The notes beneath the pieces were generated by a model, which saw nothing but the letters and a program-made list of their open reading frames with translations, was not told where the DNA came from and did no database searches. 64,000 bases of DNA from Cristatella mucedo. Taxonomy: Eukaryota; Bryozoa; Phylactolaemata; Cristatellidae. The translations under genes were made by a program, and so were the position numbers. Of this stretch, positions 1 to 8,951 are shown piece by piece. The stretch is taken from assembly GCA_009760855.2 (NCBI GenBank), contig WPIO01000120.1, forward strand, positions 1-64,000, read 5' to 3'. Position 1 is the first letter of the stretch. The number at the start of each line of letters is the position of its first letter.

Positions 1-420
1 ATTATATATAGAAAAATGAAGTATGAACTAGCATATTTATGCCTATCGGATGATTTGATAAGGGATATCCGAAGATCTACTAATACAATTTCAATCAGAC
101 TTATGACAGCATAATTTAGTGGGTTCTACTGTTTTACTTGTAACTCAAGCTCAATTAAGCCAAATAGCATATCAAATAGTACTGATCTTGTATTGAAATT
201 AGAACCTGATCAATTGAAAGCTAATAGAAAAAAATGGAACTGGTGAAATTGATATAATAAATTTTCAGACGAAAAGAAAATTGATAATACAACTTTGTTA
301 TTGTTATTGTCTATCATTTTTACACAGGATAAACACTACAGCGTTGGGATTTAAAGCGCCGTTGGCACTAAAATACCGTATGGGATATAGAGGAAAGTAA
401 CTATCGTTTTAAATTAATTT
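1..420 (+). pseudogene. Decayed copy of the small basic ORF of the virus-like unit (unit A, copy 1)
   Basis: Nucleotide similarity to 1000-1310 is visible throughout, including the stretch coding for the Gln-Leu-rich repeat around 150-230, but stops and small indels break the frame. It is the first member of an A-B-A-B tandem arrangement. The start of the unit may lie outside the window. Function is unknown; the repeat units resemble those in the N-terminal half of the neighbouring PLA2-like ORF. Confidence 0.55.
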
Positions 421-434
421 ACATATATGTAGAA

Positions 435-1000
435 AATGAGTTATCACGAAATCAAACTATCATTGTCAGCATCATCAACTAAAAAACAAAATACATAAAT
501 CGACAGAACCAATTTCAATCAGACATAAACACTCTGATTGAACAGGATCTGTTTCATTTATTTGTAACTAATACCCAATTAAACAAAATAGAAAAAAGTA
601 GAAGTGCTAATAAAAGGGGTTGCAATTGAATATTTCTCTTAAACAGCTAAAGGCAAATAGAAAGCATGGTTCTGGTATTGTAGATATAATAAATAAGATA
701 TCTGCGAGGAAGAGAGTTTCACTTAAAGTTGCCACCAGGAGTAAAATCAGAAATTTGTTCCAGATGGAAATTTTAATAATACTAATAGATATAGTTATGC
801 GGGTCCGGGAACTAAGTTCGTTCAAAGGATGGAACAAGGCTACCAAGGCGTTAATGACTTGATAATCGTGCACTTATCCACGACCATACATATACAGAGA
901 CTGGTGGAATGGGCCAGAACCCAAGAAGAACAGAAATACGTAATCTGACAGACCTTGTTCTTGCTGAAAGTGCTGCCCGTATTGCTCTTGATCCTAAGCT
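435..1000 (+). pseudogene. Broken copy of the PLA2-like virion-type ORF (unit B, copy 1)
   Basis: This stretch is close to the intact ORF at 1335-2015 at the DNA level, starting with the same ATG context at 435, but it carries several 1-3 base insertions and deletions that split the frame. It stops matching at about 997, where it runs straight into the next unit A. The equivalent of the C-terminal ~50 residues is therefore missing. It is a tandem duplicate, not a separate insertion. The breaks could be genuine decay or, in part, assembly error. Confidence 0.7.
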
Positions 1001-1024
1001 AGTGATACAATTTCAATCACACTT

Positions 1025-1294
1025 ATGCAGCATAATTTAGCTGGTAATGATTGTTTTCTTGTAACTAAAGATCAACTAAAACAAATAGAAAAAAGTAGAT
1101 CAAATCGTACTAATTGTGAATTGACATTAAAACCTGATCAATTGGAGGCTAATAGAAAGTTTGGAATATATGAAGTTGATAGAATACCATATCTTCAAAA
1201 GATAACAATAAAACCGACAATATCACTTTTTAACAGGGTAAAGTACTGGTTTAGATTTAAGCGTCCACTCGAAAGAAGATATCGTATTAAGTAA
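1025..1294 (+). CDS. Small basic repeat protein of virus-like unit (unit A, copy 2)
   Basis: An 89-codon ORF. Its first half has the pattern T.DQLKQIEKSRSNR followed by L.PDQLEANRK, the same repeat type found in the N-terminal half of the PLA2-like ORF downstream. The C-terminus is strongly basic and aromatic (RVKYWFRFKRPLERRYRIK). The start is uncertain because the homologous frame upstream contains further repeat-like codons without a clear ATG. Forty bases separate it from the next ORF, so the pair looks like adjacent genes of one element. A minor virion or DNA-packaging role would fit its basic nature but is a guess. Confidence 0.45.
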   Translation: MQHNLAGNDCFLVTKDQLKQIEKSRSNRTNCELTLKPDQLEANRKFGIYEVDRIPYLQKITIKPTISLFNRVKYWFRFKRPLERRYRIK

Positions 1295-1334
1295 GTAACT
1301 GTATAAGTTTAAATTACTTTCTTATATATAAAAA

Positions 1335-2015
1335 ATGAGTTATCACGAAATCAAACTATCATTGTCAGATCATCAACTAAAACAAATACATAAATCGACA
1401 GAACCAATTTCAATCAGACTTAAACACTCCGATTTAATAGGATCTGTTTCTTTTCCTGTAACTAATACACAACTACACAAAATAGAAAAAAATAGAAGTG
1501 CTAATAGAGGGTTGCAATTGAATATTTCTCTTAAACAGTTAAAGGTAAATAGAAAGCATAGTTCTGGTATTGTAGATATAATAAATAAGATATCTGGAGG
1601 AAGAGAGTTTCACTTAAAGTTGCCAACAGGAGTAAAATCAGAATTTGTTCCAGATGGAAGTTTTAATAATACTAATAGATATAGTTATGCGGGTCCGGGA
1701 ACTAAGTTCGCTCAAAGAATGGAACAAGGCTACCAAGGCGTCAATGATCTTGATAATCGTGCACTTATCCACGACCATACATATACAGAGACTGGTGGAA
1801 TGCCAGAACCAAGAAGAACAGAAATACGGAATCTGTCAGACCTTGTTCTTGCTGAAAGTGCTGCCCGTATTGCTCTTGATCCTAAGCAGCCTGCTTATGT
1901 TAGGGAAGACGCTAAAACAGTGGCTGCTATCATGGCAGCAAAGGCAAAATTGGGTTTAGGTATTGGTGGAATGTTAAACGATTCATTTGCAACTGATTTC
2001 TTAAAAATAAAGTAA
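1335..2015 (+). CDS. PLA2-like domain protein of an endogenous adintovirus/Polinton-type element
   Basis: A 226-codon ORF with an AT-rich coding style unlike the rest of the window. Residues 1-85 are three or four diverged repeats with Gln-Leu-Lys and Ile-Glu-Lys cores. Residues ~110-150 carry a phospholipase-A2-like signature: YAGPGT (calcium-loop type) followed after ~25 residues by HDHTY, where the His-Asp pair is the catalytic dyad of this fold. Such domains occur in parvoviral VP1 and in proteins of adintovirus/Polinton elements; the N-terminal repeats favour the latter. The ORF stops at 2015, but an open, Lys-rich frame continues in another register to about 2125, so the C-terminus may be frameshifted. 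No polymerase, integrase or capsid gene is visible in the window, so this is an isolated fragment or the edge of an element. The assignment is from motif memory. Confidence 0.6.
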   Translation: MSYHEIKLSLSDHQLKQIHKSTEPISIRLKHSDLIGSVSFPVTNTQLHKIEKNRSANRGLQLNISLKQLKVNRKHSSGIVDIINKISGGREFHLKLPTGVKSEFVPDGSFNNTNRYSYAGPGTKFAQRMEQGYQGVNDLDNRALIHDHTYTETGGMPEPRRTEIRNLSDLVLAESAARIALDPKQPAYVREDAKTVAAIMAAKAKLGLGIGGMLNDSFATDFLKIK

Positions 2016-2229
2016 ACAATCCATCAAGTTTGAATAAAATAAAAAATTATGCAAGAGGCATTGTAGATAAAATGCTAGAAATTAGCAGAAAAAGGATAAA
2101 AAAAATAATAGGACAAAAACTTTAGTGTTGGAGGAAAAGTACACTTTTAGGTAATGATAGGAATTTTTCCATGTGTGATTTAAGTGACTCAAAGTCTGCA
2201 TATGTTCTTTTTGCTTTATAAGAAAAAGA

Positions 2230-2391
2230 TCAAGTATTTTCACTACCAGAAATAACAGGTTCTATGAAACCAACTTTGTTTAGTCTTCCTTTTTTTCCAA
2301 CGTATTTTCTACTTGATGGTTTGAAATCAATGTTCATTAACCTTCTAGATCCAAAAGAGAAAGAATTTCTTTGACCTACTCGAGAAGACAT
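2230..2391 (-). CDS. Small basic ORF opposite the PLA2-like unit
   Basis: A 53-codon ORF on the minus strand starting MSSRVGQRNSFSFGSRRL and rich in Arg, Lys, Ser and Gly. It faces the PLA2-like ORF tail-to-tail, shares its AT-rich composition, and its ATG lies about 50 bp from the hairpin at 2444-2554. I do not recognise the family. It could be a small structural or DNA-binding protein of the same element, or a chance ORF. The balanced composition and ATG context give modest support. Confidence 0.35.
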   Translation of the reverse strand: MSSRVGQRNSFSFGSRRLMNIDFKPSSRKYVGKKGRLNKVGFIEPVISGSENT

Positions 2392-2443
2392 TTTCTATAT
2401 AAGGTAAAAATATTTATGCTAATTGATGTTGATTTGAATTTAG

Positions 2444-2554
2444 TGATGATAGAATGTTTCTTTTACGATATCGGGTAATTTTTTTCCAACCGAAGGTGAA
2501 ACCGAGGTTGGGGAAAAATTAGACGATGTCGTAAAAGGAAACATTCCTATCATC
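2444..2554. repeat. Long near-perfect inverted repeat (hairpin) at the edge of the virus-like block
   Basis: The left arm (2444-~2491) and right arm (~2506-2554) are reverse complements over about 48 bp with a few mismatches and one or two single-base gaps. A short GA-rich loop (~2492-2505) separates them. The outer part reads TGATGATAG and the inner part CCAACC/GGTTGG. It lies where AT-rich virus-like DNA gives way to SINE and genomic DNA. Confidence 0.75.
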
Positions 2555-2635
2555 AACCTTGACGTCTTTGAGGTTATCAATGATCCTTCAATTTTGACTA
2601 AGCGCCTAGAAATATATTGAGATCTCTGAGGGCGC

Positions 2636-2785
2636 TTTGCCGACCTGGTTTGGTCCAGCGCTTAAGGTGCTCGCCCCAGCCAAGGTCTGGCCGAGGTCGA
2701 GGGCTTGAGCCCCGAGGCATATGTGAAGCGTTTGAATAGAGATTAGGTTCTCTTGGGGCGCTATACAAATTAATTATATATAACT
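2636..2785 (+). repeat. tRNA-derived SINE, family B
   Basis: It carries a pol III A-box-like TGGTCCAGCGC and a B-box-like GGGCTTGAGCC, then a tail with AGAGATTAGGTTCTCT and GGGGCGCTATACAAA. Matching copies lie near 8.1, 15.1, 18.5, 41.6, 54.6 and 62.6 kb. A short LINE-B-like tail piece (GCGCCTAGAAA..GAGATCTCTGAGGGCGCTTT) precedes it at 2600-2640. Confidence 0.75.
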
Positions 2786-3344
2786 TTTATTTGTCAGACG
2801 AATTATTATTAGTATTGCAAAACCAACAATTGGTAAGTTGAAAATAACCAAAGTCTCTAAGCTCAGGCTACCATGGTGTAACCCAATTAATTGCACCTCT
2901 CAGTGCTGGCAGAGACGATCTTTATTACCAGCTGGGTCACAACCATCCAAAACGGCTGTGAGCCAATACAAATGAAGCACTGCAACGCAACGTATCTTAA
3001 AAAGCTTTGTTTTACAGAGTGCATGCTTTACTCAGTGGTCATATGAAGAGGCAGCAAGTTTCTAGAAAACCCTTAAATTACTAGAGTAAGACGAGTTTCA
3101 GTACAGTGCAATTACACTAAGACCTACTACAGCCACCTTTTCAAGTCCATAAGCAAGAACTGATGGATAACGAAGTGGAGTACAAAACGATTAAAAAAAG
3201 AACGTCTGATCGCTATGAAACTGAACCCGTTGGGAGTGCTCAACTGAGTAAGGTGTAAGAATCTTGCATAGCAATTCATAGGACAATGCTTATTAAGCTT
3301 ATCTCCGCACTACTCACAAACTCTCAACAGCAAGTACTCTTACG
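2786..3344. other. No gene recognised
   Basis: Mixed-composition sequence with no convincing ORF and no repeat that I can match elsewhere in the window. Confidence 0.5.
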
Positions 3345-3425
3345 GTGGAAATGCGTCTCCTCACTCAGGCTGCGTACGTCTATTGTGGGGAACGACCCAA
3401 ATAGGACGGAGGAGCCCAAACTGGG
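3345..3425 (+). repeat. Left copy of a diverged ~80-bp direct repeat flanking a LINE
   Basis: This stretch resembles 4150-4240 in order and orientation, including shared CGACCCAAATAG/CGGCCCAAATAG and GGAGGAgCCC/GGAGGAaCCC blocks. The two copies bracket the family A non-LTR copy at 3477-4120. Confidence 0.5.
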
Positions 3426-3476
3426 GCCTAGACCCTGACGGAAGAACTAGGACTCCGCTTCCACCTTAACGGAAGG

Positions 3477-4120
3477 AATGTATGTATGTATGTATCTCCG
3501 TCTGTAACTCCACAAAGTCATAAAGACCATGTGGGTGTTACGCAGGAGAGTTTTGTATAGCCCACTCACAACCTAAGCGGCTTTTGGTACGCATTCGGTA
3601 GCCAACAGACTTCGTCTCACGCAACAAAGAGAAAGTGGGAAGCATACCAGAGTCAGGAGAGCAGTTGAGGTAGTGAGTAGCATAGAAGTAGCAGCTCAGG
3701 ACCGCTGAAAAGGATGTGCCATAGTCGGCAGTAAGAGAGTAGTTGTCTTTGCGTAAGAATTGTGGAAGCGAGTTGCACAGTCGAGGACCTGAAGAGTTAA
3801 AGCTTCTGTCGCCAACTGTCTTTAAGCGGAGGAATAGGACAGCTAATTTATTGTCCACACAGGACCTGAGGGCACGAACAGACTGAAACTGATGCAACAG
3901 TTCAGCTAGGTATGAAGGAGCTAAGCTGTGGCGGGCCTTGTGGGTCACCGTAAGAACTTTGCTTTGTATCCTTTGCTCAACCGGCAACTATCCTAGCTCT
4001 TTCAGCAAAGGAGAGACGTGCTCAAACCGCTGGGACTTAAAGACTAGCCTTGCAGCCATATTCATTGCCCGCTGTAGCGGCATAATAGCTTTTTTTGGCA
4101 GCCCAGCCAAGAGGGGAGGA
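3477..4120 (-). mobile_element. Family A non-LTR retrotransposon, 3' fragment
   Basis: It codes for the C-terminal region downstream of reverse transcriptase, with the family signature HKARHSLAPSYLAELLHQFQ, DNKLAVLFLRLKTVGDRSF and RLCNSLPQFLR. The 3' end is a (TATG/TACAT)-type short repeat at 3477-3497. It is 5'-truncated near the AGLPKK motif, and the frame is broken upstream of about 3987. Confidence 0.8.
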
Positions 4121-4149
4121 ATAACTCCAACACTACCTCCAGCACTATT

Positions 4150-4240
4150 GCGGGAAAATGCTTCCTGGCAGTTAGAGGCTACCTACGTCTTTAGTGCTGA
4201 ACGGCCCAAATAGATGGAGGAACCCGAACCAACGGTCACA
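4150..4240 (+). repeat. Right copy of the ~80-bp direct repeat flanking a LINE
   Basis: Partner of 3345-3425. The similarity is clearly below that of a fresh target-site duplication. Confidence 0.5.
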
Positions 4241-4485
4241 TACCACACCAACTATGTGTAGTTCGCACAGGCAAAACCTTATGCCGAGACCACGTGCGAG
4301 CGCGCACGCACATACAGCACAACAGAAACATAAAATACGAGTTCAGGCGCGATACGACCGTATTCGGTGGCGTCCACCGAATCCTTTTTGAGCTGTACCG
4401 TCCTGTCCCGTCATTCGCCGGCGAACAGCCCACCCTCCTCCCTTGCTTTCTGGGAAACGAGTCCGACTGCGTTGAAGTGAAGCCG

Positions 4486-4487
<2 letters not shown>

Positions 4488-4534
<47 letters not shown>
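4488..4534 (+). repeat. (GA)n microsatellite
   Basis: About 23 uninterrupted GA units. It generates spurious Arg-Glu and Ser-Leu repeat frames on both strands. Confidence 0.98.
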
Positions 4535-4537
<3 letters not shown>

Positions 4538-4879
4538 GTGTCCGGCTTGAATGCCGAAAAGATTCCAGACAATTCTTTTCGGACAGTGTTAAAACCGAGG
4601 TTGACAGGCCAGCTGACACCAATCAGTCGCTTCTGCAGGTGGCAGACCCATTCTAAAGGCCGGATTGCCACCGCTGGCTCCAGAGCTTCCTGGCTCGCTC
4701 TTCAGCTCTTGCTCTCTCACTACAACGGCGCTCCTCTCTCGCTCACTGCTCCAGAACAAATGAGTTTTTGCCCGCCGAATAGTTCTTGTTCGCTTTAAAA
4801 TTAAGCCACGGCCATCGTGGCTACAGTAATAAGCCTACGGTTATTACCTTTGAGAGATAAAGTCCTAGATTATTTCTTA

Positions 4880-6150
4880 GATTTCTTCGCGAGTCTCTTA
4901 TACAGATGTTCGGAAACGTCTCTGTCTGAGCAGTTTCCATGAGTAGTCATCCAGCACTATCGTCAACCATTTCTCCTGGCATCTTTGTTCCATTGTTTTG
5001 ATCTCTTTCTGGAAACGTTCATTTGATTCATCACCGACACAGTTGTTAAGGAAGAAATTCAAATGTGAATGAAGAAACTGGATCTTTAGAGACGTATTGC
5101 TACTAAGTTTCTGACACTGCATCAGCATGCCTCCTACTAGTTCTTTGCAGTTCTCTGCCCTAATATTTCCTAGACAATTTCTAGACACTAGGCGAAAAGC
5201 ACTCCATGCTTGTTTGGCATTACCCTGCAGCAAGTTATTGAACCGGTCATCTTTGACGAGCTCTCGAATCTAATGATTCACAAATACTGCCTCTTTAATC
5301 TTTACTTTGCTTAGTAGAGGGAACTGTTCATGAAGGTATTGGAAAGCTGGCGAAGTCTAGTCCACGGCTTTCACGATTTACATCAAACTTATTTTAATGT
5401 AAAAGAGTGGTAGAACGGTTTTGCAAGCCTCGACCAGAGCTGGAACTGGATACTTTTCTCTTTAACTGCTACATTTTGTCTGCGAGTCTATTTTTCCCGC
5501 AAGTAGCCATTGCTTCCCTTGCTCGGCTACTCCTCCCACTAACATGCGAAACACGCCTACTTTATGTTTCACGGTTGCAGTCCCGTTTAAAGGGCAACTA
5601 AGTTCAAGTCACCAAAGAAGTGCCAGCTGTATGTTATATTCAATGGAATTGGGTATCTGCTCCTTATATGTCTCTTTCATGTGGACAGCACTCCCTACTG
5701 GATTAGATGTAAGATAGTTTCTGATGTGCATAAGCCTTAAGACTCAGTTTCGAAGTCTACAAATAGTCTCCGTTCTTGTGGGGCGTAAGTGATTTGCAAG
5801 GCGTTCATGAGGCCCTCAATATCGGAACGGAATACGAGATTACTTTCCTTTCTGAAGAAATGATGCTATTGCTGGTAGAGCTTTTTCTGTAAAGTAATTG
5901 TGACATCTCCGAGTAGATTCTGTTGTTGTACTCTTGACCCTAGCAACTCTGCTTTGTTCTTGGATAAGTCCAACTCACGAACCAGATCATTTAGTTCTTC
6001 CTGTGCTATTGTATATGTGGTTGATGATGCACCAGAGTAAAAATCGGGATCACTGCATGCGGACGTTCCAAGAGCAGAACAGGTCGGCTCACCCTCTTCC
6101 TCATCAGATGAATCAAGAGAATATTCTGCTAAAGGTTCTGTAATAAGAGA
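4880..6150 (-). pseudogene. Decayed ORF of a repeated, uncharacterised animal protein family
   Basis: Two blocks of coding similarity survive in order on the minus strand. The upstream block (~6150-5700) has an acidic SSDEEEGE stretch, then QEELNDLVRELDLSKNKAEL, an RVQQQNLL segment, and IEGLMNALQITYAPQERRLF followed by a stop. A short remnant with AVHMKETY lies near 5670. The downstream block (5233-4898) has SRNCLGNIRAENCKELVGG, MSLKIQFLHSHLNFF and DYSW. From memory these match a multi-copy family of unknown function found in many arthropod and other animal genomes, probably spread by transposition. Several stops and frame changes show it is not functional. No transposase catalytic motif was seen. 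Confidence 0.5.
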
Positions 6151-6339
6151 TAGCGAACAAAGAAATAGAATAAACCAGGCCTTAAACGGTCACAGAACCA
6201 TTCGTTCGCTCTTCTATTCTGTTTTTCCTATCTCAAACGAGGCCGTTGTTGGAGCTTTTCCACTTGCCGCGAGGCTAACGCTTGGTTGCAAGGGCATTAC
6301 AAATTTAAATTTTAGAGCATGTAATAATGATATTAGCTC

Positions 6340-6495
6340 TTTTAACAGCCTCAATTTGTTTGATGGCAGAAGAGCCTTAAGGGCTATCACCATTGTTTAC
6401 AGTTGACAACGGATCGCCCAATGCAGGATTTTAACCCACGACCTCGGTCATCAAGAGCGAACACCTTAACTCCTGGGCTATCACGACCCGGAATC
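6340..6495 (-). repeat. tRNA-derived SINE, family A
   Basis: Read on the minus strand it has the order A box, CGAGGTCGTGGGTT B-box region, GGGCGATCC, and AGCCCTTAAGGCTCTTCTG. It is more diverged than the copies at 31.2, 38.0 and 46.8 kb. Confidence 0.65.
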
Positions 6496-6499
6496 TCTA

Positions 6500-7599
6500 T
6501 CCCTCGAAGCCATTTCGCCGGCAGTGTAGCCTTTCGATGTCACTATAGCGTCGCACTGATCGTTTAAAGAACCACTCCACAGTGGCTGCTTTCAAGGGCA
6601 CTGCCCTCAGGCTAAGCCAAAAATATGTATCATTTTATTTATATATTGTATTACATAGTATGTCATACAAATATTTATCAAGACTTTCATGCTTGGCAAC
6701 CTGAATTGAGATGAAATGACCTTCAAAGGCAAATAATGGCAGGGGTCAAACATTAAAGCCATTGCTAGACCAAAGCATAATTTAAAGCCATGCATGTGCT
6801 AAGTTTCACATCGATGGCTGGTTTGGTCTTGACCATTCAAATTTTACGCATCAGGAATTCTTCGGCGAAGAAGGGGAGATAACGCGTCGTCACCGAGTCG
6901 TATTCTAGGTAAATGCGTCGTATTTTCTTACAAACTCGCAAATAGGTTTAGGGTCTCTGCAAGATTAAGTGCTTCGGCACTGCTCTCAACTTGAGTTCAC
7001 GCGAGTCTCATTTCTCCAGATCTTTGCTGAAATGTACTAGTAGAGAGAGGAGTCAAGAATGATCAATTGAGACATCGACATTACAATAGCATGATTACAT
7101 CGCTTCGACGTCTCACATAAACGCTGACCGTATTAGCTCCAACACGGTCGATGCTGCAAAACAGTGCAGCAAGAGATCTGTCACAAATGACTACTCGGGT
7201 GAGCCAAGATATTGGTACATTGAGAAAGATAGGCCAAAAGCCATTGAAAAAGAACAGATTAATGAAAACAAATACATGCTCGAAAACGGTTCGCTTTTTG
7301 AAGATGCTGATATTCTAGCAACACGCTATGGGTCTGAGTCTGTTTCATCTTGCGTCGGCAGCACCCATGGCTTATATGTGAATGCTGTCAAGTCAGCAGA
7401 GCCTACAACGTCCAGTGAATCTAACTTGACGATGAGACCAGTGCAAGCCACAGCATAAAACAAATGTATTTAGCATTTACTGTGCTTTCAGAAGACCTCA
7501 TTCAACGGTATGTCACGTTCTCTCTTTTATAAATAAATTGATGTTCATTTTTTTACAGATGACAACATTTTCTGCGTGTGAGACAGCCTGCAGCTTATG

Positions 7600-7638
<39 letters not shown>

Positions 7639-8070
7639 AAATATGTAGAAAGGGCTTTTAAAGATTGTCCCAGCCTGATAGGGCTGTTACAGTGCTTTTT
7701 GTCAATCACCTGGAGTGTTAGCACAGAAAGTTGCCAAATTCGAGTCCTCAAGTCTGCAACTGCTGTAACGGGTCAGCACGACTAAAATATGTGCACATGA
7801 AGGCCTCATGAGATAAATAGATACCTATAACATCATTAACAGCTATCGGTTGTGACAGGCACTGATCACTGTATGAGACAGGGCTCAAAAGCTCCTCCGT
7901 ACACTGGCCAGAGGAAGAAGGCCCAGCTCACCTTTCTGCTTCGACTTCAAAAAAGCTAAACAGGTGAAGGTAACTCAGTCAACTGCTCAAGAAAAAGAAG
8001 AATAGCTGGGAGAAACTGCTCGAGGATAAATTGTATACAGAATAAACACATATATACTTCATTTGCATGG
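6500..8070. other. No gene recognised; contains a (GA)n tract
   Basis: Only short unsupported ORFs occur. A (GA)n microsatellite of about 16 units lies at 7602-7634. An ORF at 7276-7458 has no recognisable motif. Confidence 0.5.
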
Positions 8071-8074
8071 CATA

Positions 8075-8185
8075 GTAAAAGCCCTTAACCTCTATCTAGA
8101 CGTTTCGCATCTGCTAAAGGACTCGAATCCACAACCTCGGCAGTCAATGGCAAGCATCTAACCCATCGACCAAACCAAAAGATGG
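8075..8185 (-). repeat. Diverged tRNA-like SINE fragment (family B type)
   Basis: The minus strand shows a TTTGGTTTGGTCGATGGG A-box region and GGATTCGAGTCC, close to a pol III B box. The tail is partly recognisable. Confidence 0.5.
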
Positions 8186-8481
8186 GGCCCTTGGACTAGT
8201 CGTGTACTGTTCGCACCAGAATAACAGGTTGAAAATGAAGTCTCCTAGTACAGGCTTTGGAAAGGAGCAGAGCCTGTCACCATTTATCAATTGATGGTCA
8301 ACTGGAAGTGCGAATACAGCAGCTACGAGGTTCTGGTATGACAGTGCTACTACAGCAGCCTAGTAAAAGGCCAGAGCCAGCAGCTGGGCCAGCAAAGAGG
8401 CAAAAGTGACTTTAGATGCAAGCGATACACCTGTTTCCAGTAGCTGAGGCTGGACTCTAGCAGGCACAGAAAGAGGATATG

Positions 8482-8951
8482 TCAAGTAGTCTGCCTAGCA
8501 AGGGAAGCTCGCCAAGCTAAATGCATGCTTAGTACAGTAATGCTGGCACTCGAGGGCCTTCTAGACTCACTGGGAGGTTCGCGAACGTCGCGATTTGGCT
8601 TCGGCAGGGCTTTATAGTCGCTCCTAATGTCACGAAGCGGGCGGGGACGTCGTGATGCGTTAAATTCTCCTGATACCGTATACTGCTCTAGCTGAGTCGC
8701 ATTAGCCTGTGCCCACATTGGCCGTTTTGGAGGTGGAGTTGGAGCTTCCTGCGGTGTCATTGGAAGCTGCTCCACCAAGGGCTGTGCTGCTATGTCTTCT
8801 GCCGTGTCGAGGCTCTGTAATGCAAGATCCGCTGGGATTCGTGTACCCAAGCACAGTGAGCCGTAGCAGCATCAGTACGATGTTGCAGAAAGACATGGCA
8901 AAGACAAGAATAGCAACAGCTTCGATCGAATAGCCAGCGCTTTCGGCGATG
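8482..8951 (-). CDS. Possible coding exon(s): transmembrane segment followed by Pro/Arg-rich tail
   Basis: On the minus strand a pyrimidine-rich acceptor (TTTTGACCTCAG) precedes a frame that reads AESAGYSIEAVAILVFAMSF and continues through NIVLMLLRLTVL. This is a convincing membrane helix of about 25 residues. From about 8850 a different frame stays open for ~120 codons to 8482, with TPPPKRPMW, RRPRPLRDIRSDYKALPKP and EPPSESRRPSSAS, which looks like a cytoplasmic tail. The first frame itself continues but reads low-complexity Ser/Thr/Gly to a stop. Either two exons with an unseen junction or a frameshift joins them. I do not recognise the protein, and no further exon was identified. Confidence 0.3.

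Noticed and set aside
1335-2015. Assignment of the PLA2-like ORF to a parvovirus VP1
   Set aside because: The N-terminal Gln-Leu-Lys repeats and the neighbouring small basic gene do not fit a parvoviral capsid gene, and no capsid beta-barrel sequence or NS1 helicase is present.
4236-4671. ORFs with Arg-Glu or Ser-Leu runs on both strands
   Set aside because: Created by the (GA)n tract at 4488-4534; flanks show no domain or splice logic.
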